Assembly: GCA_900095095.1 (NCBI GenBank)
Contig: FMBT01000579.1
Span: 1-45,226 of the forward strand
From: Fragilariopsis cylindrus CCMP1102
Lineage: Eukaryota; Bacillariophyta; Bacillariophyceae; Bacillariales; Bacillariaceae
DNA: 45,226 nucleotides
Direction: 5' to 3'
Below the pieces are notes generated by a model that was not told where the DNA came from, searched no databases, and saw nothing but the letters and a program-made list of their open reading frames with translations. Below are positions 20,637 through 29,450 of the stretch, in pieces. The stretch's first letter is position 1, and every line of letters begins with the position of its first letter. Made by a program: the position numbers and the translations under genes.

Positions 20637-21310
20637 ATTCGGGTTGATATCTTGTACTTGAATTATTGATACCGTTATCGCCATTATCATTCTCATTCTC
20701 ATTGTTCTAGTCTGAGATCAAGCAACTGTTGTTTATCTAAGTTCACTTCTTCGGCAACGTTCATTTTATCAAATTGGGAAATGCAAAGTGATATCGGTTG
20801 TTTGCTGTTTGTCGTTATTCAAGTTTTGTGAGAGCGCTTGGTGTTGTATTATCACGTTACGGAACCTTTCAAACGATCAATTCCATCGACACCACGATGA
20901 ACGCCGATGAGAGCGAGATTTGTATGCGGTAACCGTATTCGTTGTTGTTGTTGTTGTTGTTTTCTTCTACTGCTTTCCTTGTACTCGTCGATGTCCTTGT
21001 ATGTCTATACCGTAAGTAGCCTACATGTTCTTCCTCACAGATTCGTGTCGGAACAGTAAAGGCTCAAAGTTTCAAAGAAGGAATCGTGACTGATCAGTCA
21101 CGGTTGAGTCCATACGGCGTAACGACATTACCTCTTTTATTGACGATTTATAGGCGGTGATTTTTGATTTTTGATATATTTGAGATTCTGAGCGATGTTG
21201 ATGGATAATCATATATATCATTAGAAGATAGATAAAAGTGTACTTGTATGTATGTGAACACCAGATATACAAAAGAAATAGAAAACAAAGAATAAAAAGA
21301 ATAAAAGATG
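20637..21310. repeat. Decayed copy B of the GT61 5' end and upstream region
   Basis: Block 20637-20705 (GGGTTGATATCTTGTACTTG ... ATTGATACCGTTATCGCCAT ... repeated CATTCT) matches GT61 coding sequence near 18650-18735. Block 20989-21310 matches 19197-19555 upstream of GT61. The coding sequence between these blocks is deleted or replaced, so this is a non-functional fragment of a segmental duplication. Confidence 0.75.
21085..21102. promoter_or_regulatory. Second copy of the 18-bp palindrome
   Basis: Identical to 19346-19363 (CGTGACTGATCAGTCACG) although neighbouring bases differ between the copies. Confidence 0.45.
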
Positions 21311-21412
21311 CTGCTGAACGATGATGATTGATTCGTCTTCCGATAAATCTTTTTGCTCCCAAAAACTGTCAATAATCTCAAATTGCTCCGAAACTATAGT
21401 AAGAGGAATTGA

Positions 21413-21678
21413 ATGGTGAACCCTGCTGATAAGCCGGATAGTGATTCCGACGATGATGACGACGAAGACACGAAGACGATGATGATGACGATGATGATGA
21501 TGATGATGATGACGACGACGATGGTTTTGACAACAATTGTTCGTCGGCTAATTCATTCCACCTTCATGAAGTCAGACTGAGGAATGCAATACGAATGTGT
21601 GATCTTGATACCGTCAAGTCCATCTTTGAGGAGTTAGGGAGGATCATCATGGTATTGTTTACATTCTGCTTTGGCTAA
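21413..21678 (+). pseudogene. Fragment of an ankyrin-like gene, frame broken in a GAT/GAC repeat
   Basis: The ATG at 21413 begins MVNPADKPDSDSDDDDED, then the frame is lost inside the (GAT/GAC)n tract. In a second frame the tract reads as poly-Asp and continues GFDNNCSSANSF, then HEVRLRNAIRMCDLDTVKSI up to a TAA at 21676. The last segment has the shape of an N-terminal ankyrin helix pair. Nothing recognisable follows, so this is a truncated remnant, or a first exon whose splice (possible donor GTATTG after 21650) is not clear. Confidence 0.4.
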
Positions 21679-21803
21679 TACATTGATCCTGATCCTCGCA
21701 CAAGAAGAAACGGTGCTCCTTAGAATTTGTTTGCATTACTCATTATTTTCTATATCGTCTGTTGTATAATTCTCATTTTTCTCATGAACTGGCCCTACTA
21801 AAA

Positions 21804-22661
21804 TCAATTCCCTAGTCGTAATATTATTGATGCTGTTACTGTTTGTTCATGCTCATGTTCCTGTACCTGCTCTTGCTCTTCTTTTACCATGTACTTTGAT
21901 AAATAATCATACAGGATAAATGTTATTACTACCATAAAGAATGGTGGGATTGATGCCCAATAGGATGTATAAAATTGTCCATCATTCAACCACAGCATAC
22001 CTGCAAAGGATGCAGCTCCTGCTAATGAAAATAATGGCATGATAGCACCCAATTCAAATGAATGTTGATTGTAATGACCTATCCGTCCATCCGTTTCAAT
22101 GTATTCAACTGCATGCTTACACAATTGTTGTAAATTACCTGTCATCAGAATTGCTGAACAATTTAAAGGTGATTCGATTGTCATAGCATTCATTGCACCA
22201 AAGCACGGTGCAAGTAATAGACCAAACCATGGAGATCTACTCACGTCTAGGCTGCTGTAGGAAGATTGTATCACAAATACAATAATTCCTGGTATTGTAG
22301 TTATTAACGCAACACACATTCCTGGTCCAAGACGGAATCCCTCCAAGGAAAATGACAATGGTCTTTGTCGTTTATTTATACACCAATGATATGTGAAACA
22401 TCCTAATGTGTTACATAAAATTATACATAGATAGAGGAATGGACTTTTATCTACACCGGCTGCCAATCGGATCGGATCGGATCTGGTGATATACTCAATC
22501 CGAAATATATAAGATTCCCAGTACACATTGCAAAAAATAATTTAAATCGTACAATCCCAAGTACGTCTATCCAACCACACGAGAATGATAATATTGATGC
22601 AATCAGGAGGCGTAGATAAAATGGTTTTATCATATTATGATCTGTTGTTGTTGTTATTGTT

Positions 22662-22692
<31 letters not shown>

Positions 22693-22699
22693 AGTGCAT
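21804..22699 (-). pseudogene. DUF1275/YoaK-like membrane protein, frameshifted at a 5-bp tandem repeat
   Basis: Two overlapping minus-strand frames together encode one DUF1275-like protein of about 296 residues with six or seven hydrophobic segments. The first frame (22699 to ~22470) has a poly-Thr start, then IASILSFSCGWIDVLGIVRF and FFAMCTGNLIYFG. The second (from ~22485 to 21804) continues LAAGVDKSPFLYLCIILCNT and includes MTIESPLNCSAILMTGNLQQ, the second TGN motif of the family, and a Glu/Gln-rich tail. They change over inside three copies of CGGAT (22468-22482). With one 5-bp unit fewer the frames join without gap, so the event is an expansion of this repeat or an assembly indel. Family members are presumed transporters of unknown substrate. 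No intron explains the shift. Confidence 0.7.
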
Positions 22700-23556
22700 G
22701 CGCTTGCGTTTGTGCTTGTGCTTGTGTAGAATCCTGTATTGTATTACTTATCCGTTAGTTAGGTCAAGCTAGCTGCTACAGTATCCTCTTTCATTTCACA
22801 AAATCCTATCAGTACGTACTCGTAAAACTTTATAATTTAGTCCTAACCAAGTTTACTTGTCATCACTTCACTCATCAAATATAAAAACGGAGCTTGGACA
22901 GCGATCAATTGCCAGATGATTCGATTCCCTTTCGCTTTTCTTTTGAGTTCATTTGTTTGTTTAGCGTTTGGCGAAGTATTATTTATGTGTTGATATGTCG
23001 ATATTGATTGATTGATTTGATTTGTCTTCATATCTTTTTTTTTCAATATCCGTTTAATTTTACTCAATTATTCGACTCTACTTAAACGACTAGAAATATA
23101 CAGTACTAGAATTTGTCAATTCTGACCTCTTTTTTCAAACGTGCTTACAAAACTGACTTTCTTATTATTCAATACATTTTTCAGATTCGCGCCGAAAAAT
23201 CATTGGAAGGCGCGGGAAACTTTGCTGTTTCTGACTCACAATGAAGTACAGTATGATTGATTCTAGATTCATTCGATTCATTGATTCGATTCATTCAGTG
23301 AACAAAGAATTGTCATTTTTTTCTTCCATTGCATTACACATCATCATCATCATCATTGGATTGACCACCGGAGTACTCTACATTTGCATACACCGTACGT
23401 AGCGAACTTTTTGTATGAGCATTGCCAATAGGGACAACATAAATCGTCATCAACAACAACAACAACAACAACAACAACAGTCAGTAATAAGTCTATTTCT
23501 TATCCTGCCATAGCTCTCCTGTCATATTCCCATTCCTATAGAAATAACATCAATCA

Positions 23557-23600
<44 letters not shown>

Positions 23601-23642
23601 TAATCAATCAAATCAATCGAATAAATTACAATTTACAATAAA
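22700..23642. other. Spacer between divergent genes with simple repeats
   Basis: A (CAA)n run at 23450-23478 and a (CAAT)n run at 23551-23618 precede the 23643 gene. A GATTCATTCGATT-type simple stretch lies at about 23262-23300. No gene. Confidence 0.6.
23551..23618. repeat. Tetranucleotide repeat (CAAT)n
   Basis: About 16 nearly perfect units with a few interruptions near the end, 25-90 bp upstream of the ATG at 23643, so probably in the 5' leader or core promoter. Confidence 0.9.
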
Positions 23643-24551
23643 ATGTCAATCCGATCCAGTGATATAAGTCGTTGGCCATTACCACCATCACAAACACCAC
23701 AAGATAAAGTACGGATGTGTTTACCACACAAACAAAATTGGCCAGTCATGTCTATCCATAATGACTGGCTTATCAAAAGTGTCCAAAAATATCAGTTTGA
23801 TTCCGTTGATGAAATATTACGACATTTAATTTATACAGCAAATTCCGAACCATCCCCTATCAAAAAATTAATTTTTAAAACAATCCGATGTTTACATTGT
23901 CATGTGGGTGCTCGTGCCGATCAACATTTAAAAATTAATTTAGGTACCACAATGAAAGATGAAGAAGTAGAAGATGATGCACCACCACCAACAACACCAA
24001 CAACTAAGACAACTATTTTGGCGATACATACATTCCATTACGAATGGTTATATAAAGTAACAAACAGTTGTAATATTACATCGATTGAAAAATGTATCCG
24101 AATTATTATCGATTATTATCAAAGTCGTGTCAAACAAGTCTATCATTCGGATGGTATACAGGCATCTATGAAAAAAGAATTAGATATTTTTGGTAAAAAT
24201 CGTACAGATGATCCCAGGTTTCAGGAGGTAGTAGCATCATTAAAGAAAGAGAAAGACGAAGAAGTTAATGATGATGATGATAAGGAGGAAGATAAGGAGG
24301 ATGGAAATGATGATGATGATGATACTCCCGAGGAAGATAATGATCCTGCTGCCTGTTCGAAAGATGAGATGGTACAAGCCATACAACGTTGTCAGGTGGG
24401 AAGGAATTCTAAATCCTATAGTATTGCCTTACAAGAAACACCCGAGCAATATCAAGAACGTCGCACGAAAGAATTGATTATTGAAAATTCTGACGAATCC
24501 AAAGCTGCACGTAAAAACATTGAAAAAGCATTTCTCATGTCAAAAAATTGA
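23643..24551 (+). CDS. Hypothetical protein with an internally repeated HxxWL motif and acidic linker
   Basis: 302 residues. Two related segments occur at about 39-64 (HNDWLIKSVQKYQFDSVDEI, then LRHLI) and 132-157 (HYEWLYKVTNSCNITSIEKC, then IRIII). Each has an aromatic WL, a short strand-like stretch, Ser-Val/Ile-(D/E) and a helix ending in branched hydrophobics. The arrangement recalls ribbon-helix-helix segments (strand, then S-V-D-E-helix), but this is only a resemblance. Between and after them are Pro/Thr and Asp/Glu-rich linkers (~105-123 and ~210-240), the latter from GAT/GAA microsatellites. The C-terminal ~60 residues are charged and helical (EQYQERRTKELII). No signal or membrane segment, so probably nuclear or cytosolic. 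Function unknown. Confidence 0.7.
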   Translation: MSIRSSDISRWPLPPSQTPQDKVRMCLPHKQNWPVMSIHNDWLIKSVQKYQFDSVDEILRHLIYTANSEPSPIKKLIFKTIRCLHCHVGARADQHLKINLGTTMKDEEVEDDAPPPTTPTTKTTILAIHTFHYEWLYKVTNSCNITSIEKCIRIIIDYYQSRVKQVYHSDGIQASMKKELDIFGKNRTDDPRFQEVVASLKKEKDEEVNDDDDKEEDKEDGNDDDDDTPEEDNDPAACSKDEMVQAIQRCQVGRNSKSYSIALQETPEQYQERRTKELIIENSDESKAARKNIEKAFLMSKN

Positions 24552-24792
24552 AAAAATTGGAAAATAGCATTAGGTAGGTACTTTGAGATAGTCCAAAATG
24601 GGATGAATAAGAAATGATTGAAATAGCGATAGCGTATCATAAGGGGATGGAACGAACGAACGAACGAACTAATAAATATATATATAGATATTGAAAAATG
24701 AATTAATTTTATAAAAGAATAACTAAAGAGTAATTTACCATAAGTTACTGGTAACGTTAGTGAAATAATGCTAAAAAGAATTGAAGTGTACA

Positions 24793-25998
24793 TTATCTCT
24801 TTTTTCGTTTAGTTTTAATTTTCGGCTTATTCTTCTTTTTTGGTTGTTGCGATGATTTATTATTTGTTTTTTTTTTATCGGAAGAAGAAGAAGAAGAACT
24901 ACTGAATCCAATTGCTGTTGCTGCTGGTGTTGATGATGAGGATGTGATTACTGTGTTACTACTACTACCACCGCTGATGCATGATGATTCATATTCATCT
25001 GTTGTCAATACTTTACACAATAAGATCTGTGGTTCTTGTCCTCTACCTGATACACCAGCATTTTCTTCTAATTGAGTTATATTAATATTTTGTATTTGAT
25101 TTGATGTTGGTATACAATATCCTCTACGTGAACTAGAATAAAATGTCTGTGCTGCATCATTATCAACTTTGACATGTAAAAATAGTGTTATCTTTGTCTT
25201 CTTCTTCTTGTTGTTCTCATTGTTATCATTGATATTGTTATCATTGTATTCTTCTTGCTCCTCATCGTTATACGCATATTTTTCTAATGTATCCATTAAT
25301 GAATTAGCTATACCCATACGACGATGTTTGGAGGATGTAACAACATCGGTAACATATAAATATTTATGTTTCTCATCGTCGTCATTCTCTTCTTCATCTT
25401 CATCTTCTTTCAGATTCTTGATTATTGTTGCTGCTCCATTAGTATTATTGAATTCAACTGGACTAAGTTCTGCAGAACCAACAACAATAGCAACATCATT
25501 GTTGTTGTTGTTTTCTGTTTCGGCGACGACAAGACGAGCTAAAAATACTGTTGATCCATCTATTGATCGTTCCTCATAAATCTCTTTTGTTGCCATACGA
25601 AATGCATATCTACTTGGCTGTGATAGTGATAGTCGTCGTTGTTGTTCATTTTCCTTCTGTTTTTCAATTCTATTATTATCATTGTTGCCATTGTTGTAAT
25701 CATTTTCGTAGTCGTCTATACTAATCCATTCATTATATCTTAAATCTGCAAGTGCAATAATATCAGATTGTGTCTTTACAACATCGACGTCGATGATGCT
25801 TTTTGTATTTGTATTTGTATTTGTTATTGATGATGACGACGATGACAACGATGACGACGACGACGATGATACTGTTACCGAAAATGCATCAACAGTAACG
25901 ATGCAACCAGTGTTAAATAATAAGACAAGAAGAAACAACGCCGTCATGATCCTCGTCGTCGTCGTCGTCGTCGCTGGGTATGAATACAAGTATCGCAT
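24793..25998 (-). CDS. GNAT-family acetyltransferase, probably plastid-targeted
   Basis: 401 residues from 25998; an internal ATG at 25947 (MTALFLLVLLFNTGC) would give a more typical signal-peptide start. The hydrophobic stretch ends in VDA|FSVT, matching the alanine-Phe pattern of diatom plastid presequences, and is followed by a Ser/Thr-rich transit-like region. The GNAT core is around residues 160-290: a strand FLARLVVAETE, then VAIVVGSAELSP, then motif A with YLYVTDVVTSSKHRRMGIA (the R-R-M-G-I-A acetyl-CoA loop) and SLMDTLEKYA, and a last strand ITLFLHVKVDNDAAQTFYSS. Asn/Asp/Glu linkers from microsatellites interrupt the core. The C-terminus is Lys-rich. The acetyl acceptor is unknown; plastid GNATs can acetylate protein N-termini or lysines. 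Confidence 0.82.
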   Translation of the reverse strand: MRYLYSYPATTTTTTRIMTALFLLVLLFNTGCIVTVDAFSVTVSSSSSSSLSSSSSSITNTNTNTKSIIDVDVVKTQSDIIALADLRYNEWISIDDYENDYNNGNNDNNRIEKQKENEQQRRLSLSQPSRYAFRMATKEIYEERSIDGSTVFLARLVVAETENNNNNDVAIVVGSAELSPVEFNNTNGAATIIKNLKEDEDEEENDDDEKHKYLYVTDVVTSSKHRRMGIANSLMDTLEKYAYNDEEQEEYNDNNINDNNENNKKKKTKITLFLHVKVDNDAAQTFYSSSRRGYCIPTSNQIQNINITQLEENAGVSGRGQEPQILLCKVLTTDEYESSCISGGSSSNTVITSSSSTPAATAIGFSSSSSSSSDKKKTNNKSSQQPKKKNKPKIKTKRKKR

Positions 25999-26697
25999 CG
26001 ACGATGACGACGATGAATGATAACGAAAGAGAGAGAGAGGTGGGAGGGTAAACTAAACGTATACGTAATCTAGCTTCTGGATGACGAAGATTCCATTCAT
26101 TATTTGTCCGTCTTCTACGGTATGGAATGTGAATACCGATATTGGCTGACCATTGCTTCATGTCGCTTTGTCGAATGAATGAATCGTTCATTTTTGAATT
26201 GATGCATGAGATTGATGATCATAGATTTTCTGATTTCAAAAAGGGGCTAAATCAGTCTTTTAGCTAATTCAATCCGGCGGGATACAAAATTAAACATGAC
26301 TGGATTTATCGAACAAACAAACGAAACTAGAATTTTCAAAATTTCTTCTTTTGACGACAACGGAAAAAATTGGACTAACTTACAGTTACCGGTAGCAGTC
26401 CTGGGAATTTTTTCATTTCGATGGCGGCGTACTATTGAAAAGTTCAACGTCTGACAAAATTAGAAACAAACTCAAACAACAGTAGAGTAAAGTCGAAACA
26501 GTCAACACCAGTTCGATAGCTACAATCACAAGTCAAGCCAACAAAAACATTCGCCGTCCTACAAAGTATCCCCGTTATCGTCTCGTCATCACAAGCATCG
26601 TCACCATCGTCACCATCGTCTTCGTCACCATCGTCTTCGTCGTCATCAACATCATCATCATCGTTATTTTCGCAGCCGAACAGCAAAAATAAAGAAA
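25999..26697. other. Divergent promoter region of GNAT and F-box genes
   Basis: Contains (CGT/CAT)n-type repeats around 26575-26665 immediately upstream of the F-box gene. No gene supported. Confidence 0.55.
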
Positions 26698-27702
26698 ATG
26701 GCTCAAGCTAATAGCAATAGCAATAAAAACAATAATAATCGTAAATGCCCTCCTCGTCGTCGTCCTCCTCCTACTCCTGGCGATGATGTTATTGCAGGTA
26801 GAACCCGTCAACAAAAAAGGGCGACCGTCGCATCAAAGTGGAATAATTTGACCATACCTATTAAGATTGAAATTTTGAGCTATTTAGACCAAGAAAGTCT
26901 AATGAATTTGAGTTTAGTTTCAAAACAATCAAACCATATTATCCGTAAGGAACTTGGCAATAAAAATAAAATTATTCCTGTTTTTGAAATCGGTTTGATA
27001 TCGATGACAGCATTATGTCGGAATTTACTTAACCATTCTTTGAATAGAGAAACAAACAACAACTTACAACGTTATCAGATCATGAGGTTCAAGGATTCAT
27101 ACAAGTATACGAAAGACGAAACTAATTTATCTGTTGAAGCATTTATGGAGTTACAAAGAGAGACCATGAGAAAAGTTCGATTCACTGGAATTGCGTCATT
27201 AGATCTTGTTGGATATCCATTCAAACACCGAAACTTGCACGACCGGCTCCATCACAATTTAGTCATACATATCATTTCGTTCATCTTGCCGAAATTGCGT
27301 GAGGTTAAATTTTCTTATATGCCTGTTTCTGGTCTAACCCTTTCCAATTTTTCAATGAATTGTCCACTTTTGGAAAAAGTTACATTAAATAATAATAATG
27401 CTTTCGCAGTAATCAGGTTGGATGGATTCCATATGCGTCATTCCAATAGTCTAAAAGAAATTTACCTGGACAGTTCTAGTTTCGAATGTAGGTTGTCGCA
27501 TCGGAATGCAATTGAAGACTTAAACGATCAACCAGAGGTATATATGTTCCATCATTGTTGCAAAGCTCTCGAACGTGTTTCAATTCGCAACTCCAAATTA
27601 TGTTACGAAGATGATAGGATAATTTCACAGAATACATTGATCAAATTTGTTCGGAATGCTCCACTAACCTTACGTTGGTTTCGAAGTGATCTAACACAAT
27701 AA
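26698..27702 (+). CDS. F-box protein
   Basis: 334 residues. After a basic, Asn/Arg/Pro-rich N-terminus (1-45) comes an F-box at about 47-85: WNNLTIPIKIEILSYLD, then QESLMNLSLVSKQ and NHIIRKEL, which fits the L.P.e....L......L....S... pattern. F-box proteins bring substrates to SCF ubiquitin ligases through SKP1. The remaining ~240 residues contain leucine-rich segments of LRR-like spacing, for example LPKLREVKFSYM, CPLLEKVTLNNN and SNSLKEIYLDSS, then CKALERVSIRNS, as in F-box/LRR proteins. About four irregular repeats are visible. The target is unknown. The start at 26698 is preceded by AAAGAAA and is the first ATG of the frame. Confidence 0.8.
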   Translation: MAQANSNSNKNNNNRKCPPRRRPPPTPGDDVIAGRTRQQKRATVASKWNNLTIPIKIEILSYLDQESLMNLSLVSKQSNHIIRKELGNKNKIIPVFEIGLISMTALCRNLLNHSLNRETNNNLQRYQIMRFKDSYKYTKDETNLSVEAFMELQRETMRKVRFTGIASLDLVGYPFKHRNLHDRLHHNLVIHIISFILPKLREVKFSYMPVSGLTLSNFSMNCPLLEKVTLNNNNAFAVIRLDGFHMRHSNSLKEIYLDSSSFECRLSHRNAIEDLNDQPEVYMFHHCCKALERVSIRNSKLCYEDDRIISQNTLIKFVRNAPLTLRWFRSDLTQ

Positions 27703-27801
27703 TATGAAAATGCTTCGATATGAACGACCTGGAATTGAATTATTGAATTAAAAACTATCTTTTATTCGTTGCTAATGTTTATCATTGACGCAACACACGC
27801 A

Positions 27802-27850
27802 AACATACATCCATACATACATACGAACATACATACAAACATACATACAG
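27802..27850. repeat. (ACAT)n tetranucleotide repeat
   Basis: Imperfect run of ACATACATACA words, interrupted by CC, G and AA. Confidence 0.85.
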
Positions 27851-27992
27851 ACCTGATTAATATAAGAAAGAATATTTATCTTTTAGATGGGATTTTTAAA
27901 TCTAAACTCGATATTTTGCTACTAAATGTCGTATATAGTATGAATATATAATATGTATGTAGAAGTCAGTTGATTTTGGTCTCTCTCCACTC

Positions 27993-28080
27993 TCAATTCA
28001 ATTCAATTCAATTCAACTCAACTCAACTCAACTCAACTCAACTCACCTCACCTCACCTCACCTCACCTCAACTCACCTCA
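27993..28080. repeat. Pentanucleotide minisatellite TCAAT / TCAAC / TCACC
   Basis: About 17 five-base units in ordered blocks: four of TCAAT, then a block of TCAAC, then a block of TCACC, one TCAAC and a final TCACC. The block structure shows successive local expansion of point variants. Confidence 0.9.
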
Positions 28081-28464
28081 AATTAATGCTAAAGTCAGCT
28101 TTTGCTTTCTTTCTGTGATGTACTTTTGCTTTTTGAAATAATATTGCGTGTGCTTGGGGTTCATATGTATTCACCTATGATTGTGACGAATTGATCGGTA
28201 TTGTTTAGGTTATAGTTCATCCTTGCGTGAATGTATGTAAAAGGAATCGAATCGAATTGTATCGAATTGTTTTGTTTTGTTTTTTACCGTATACTACTGT
28301 GCTGCCACAATTGTATTCTAGTCTCGGTTGGATTCGTTTGGATTCGATTCAGTTTGTTTCCAGATCGATTCAAGTCGATTAAAAAATGAAGCATCTTCAC
28401 CAGTGCATAAACCACATTGTTCCTAATCGGTCTTGTTCTGATAATGATCTTGTTGTTGCTGTTG

Positions 28465-28659
28465 CTATTGCTGATGCTGATGCTGATGCTGATGCTGTAT
28501 TTTTCTTCTTTCGTTCGTTACTCCTTTAATTGCTGAACTACTTGCACTTATCTGTGCTGCTGCACCGTATACTGTTTGTAATGGTCATGGTGACGATAAC
28601 GATTCCAAGACTAGGGCGAAAAAAACGGATGCAATATAGCAGTTAAGATTCCTCATCAT
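28465..28659 (-). other. Short frame with signal-like start and one in-frame TGA
   Basis: A minus-strand frame from ATG 28659 (MMRNLNCYIASVFFALVLES, then LSSP) meets TGA at 28587-28585 and then stays open for 39 more codons (PLQTVYGAAAQISASSSAIK ... poly-HQ) to TAG at 28465. The first part resembles a signal peptide. It could be a dead small secreted-protein gene or a chance frame; a selenocysteine reading is possible in principle but unsupported. Confidence 0.2.
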
Positions 28660-29450
28660 TGTATTGCTTGCGTCTATGTTTTTCGTTTTGTTTTTTGTTT
28701 CAAATATTTTATCTCTTTTTGAGGCTATGTTTTTTAGTTTTGTTTTTAGTTTTGTTTGATAAATTTTATCAATTTTTGAGGAAGTTTGACAATAGAATGA
28801 GAGGAAATAGAGAGAGAGAGAGAGAATGAGAGAGTGAGAACTTCAAAGAAAAGCAAAACACCGTCATCAATGTACGTACTGTAAATAGTTTTTAATAATC
28901 CAATTGTATTTTATCGATGATGAACTGGATGGCATCGATTGATTGATTCCATTCAATAACAGTGCACTGCTGTACAGTAGAAAATAGATACGATTTACAA
29001 TCGGAAGGGGAATGAAGGAATCAATCAATCAGCAAAAAGATCAGCACGACATCAATCTATCAATGATAGCAAATTTAGGATATTTATTTTTTCGCGACGC
29101 GTCGAAAACGGCATTAATTACCTACAGTATTTAAAAATCATTGGAGCTGAATAAGTCTCGTTTTGAGAACAGAATTAGTCCTGAGTTTTTCTCAACGGCA
29201 GCTTTTTGGAAGCAACCAAAGAGGAGATTGTTTGAATGTTTCGCTACATCACATAAAATAATAGTAATCGTGGCGTGTTCCGACAAGCAAAAGCCTACTC
29301 TCTTGTCCACTGGATGGTAATGAGAGAGAACAACACCAAACTTTTTTACATCAAAGAGACAACGAAAAATCAACAAGAAATACTACTACCCACGGCAACA
29401 GCGACAGCAAGGTGCACGTTTTGTTTATTGACAATAATAAAATAGTAAAG

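Larger units (their letters stand above)
20498..21412. other. Gene-free region made largely of the decayed GT61-region duplicate
   Basis: From 20637 on, two blocks match the GT61 gene and its upstream region (described separately). The rest, for example 20706-20990, carries only a (GTT)n run at about 20941-20961. Confidence 0.65.
27703..29450. other. Long intergenic region with minisatellites
   Basis: No gene is supported with confidence. It holds an (ACAT)n tract (27802-27850), a pentanucleotide minisatellite (27993-28080), a (GATGCT)n tract (about 28470-28497), a (GA)n tract near 28810-28825, and a short minus-strand frame with an internal TGA (28465-28659), listed separately. Confidence 0.6.

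Noticed and set aside
21470..21530. Regular GAT spacing first considered as a CRISPR-like or iteron array
   Set aside because: It is a plain trinucleotide microsatellite without unique spacers, and the genome is eukaryotic.
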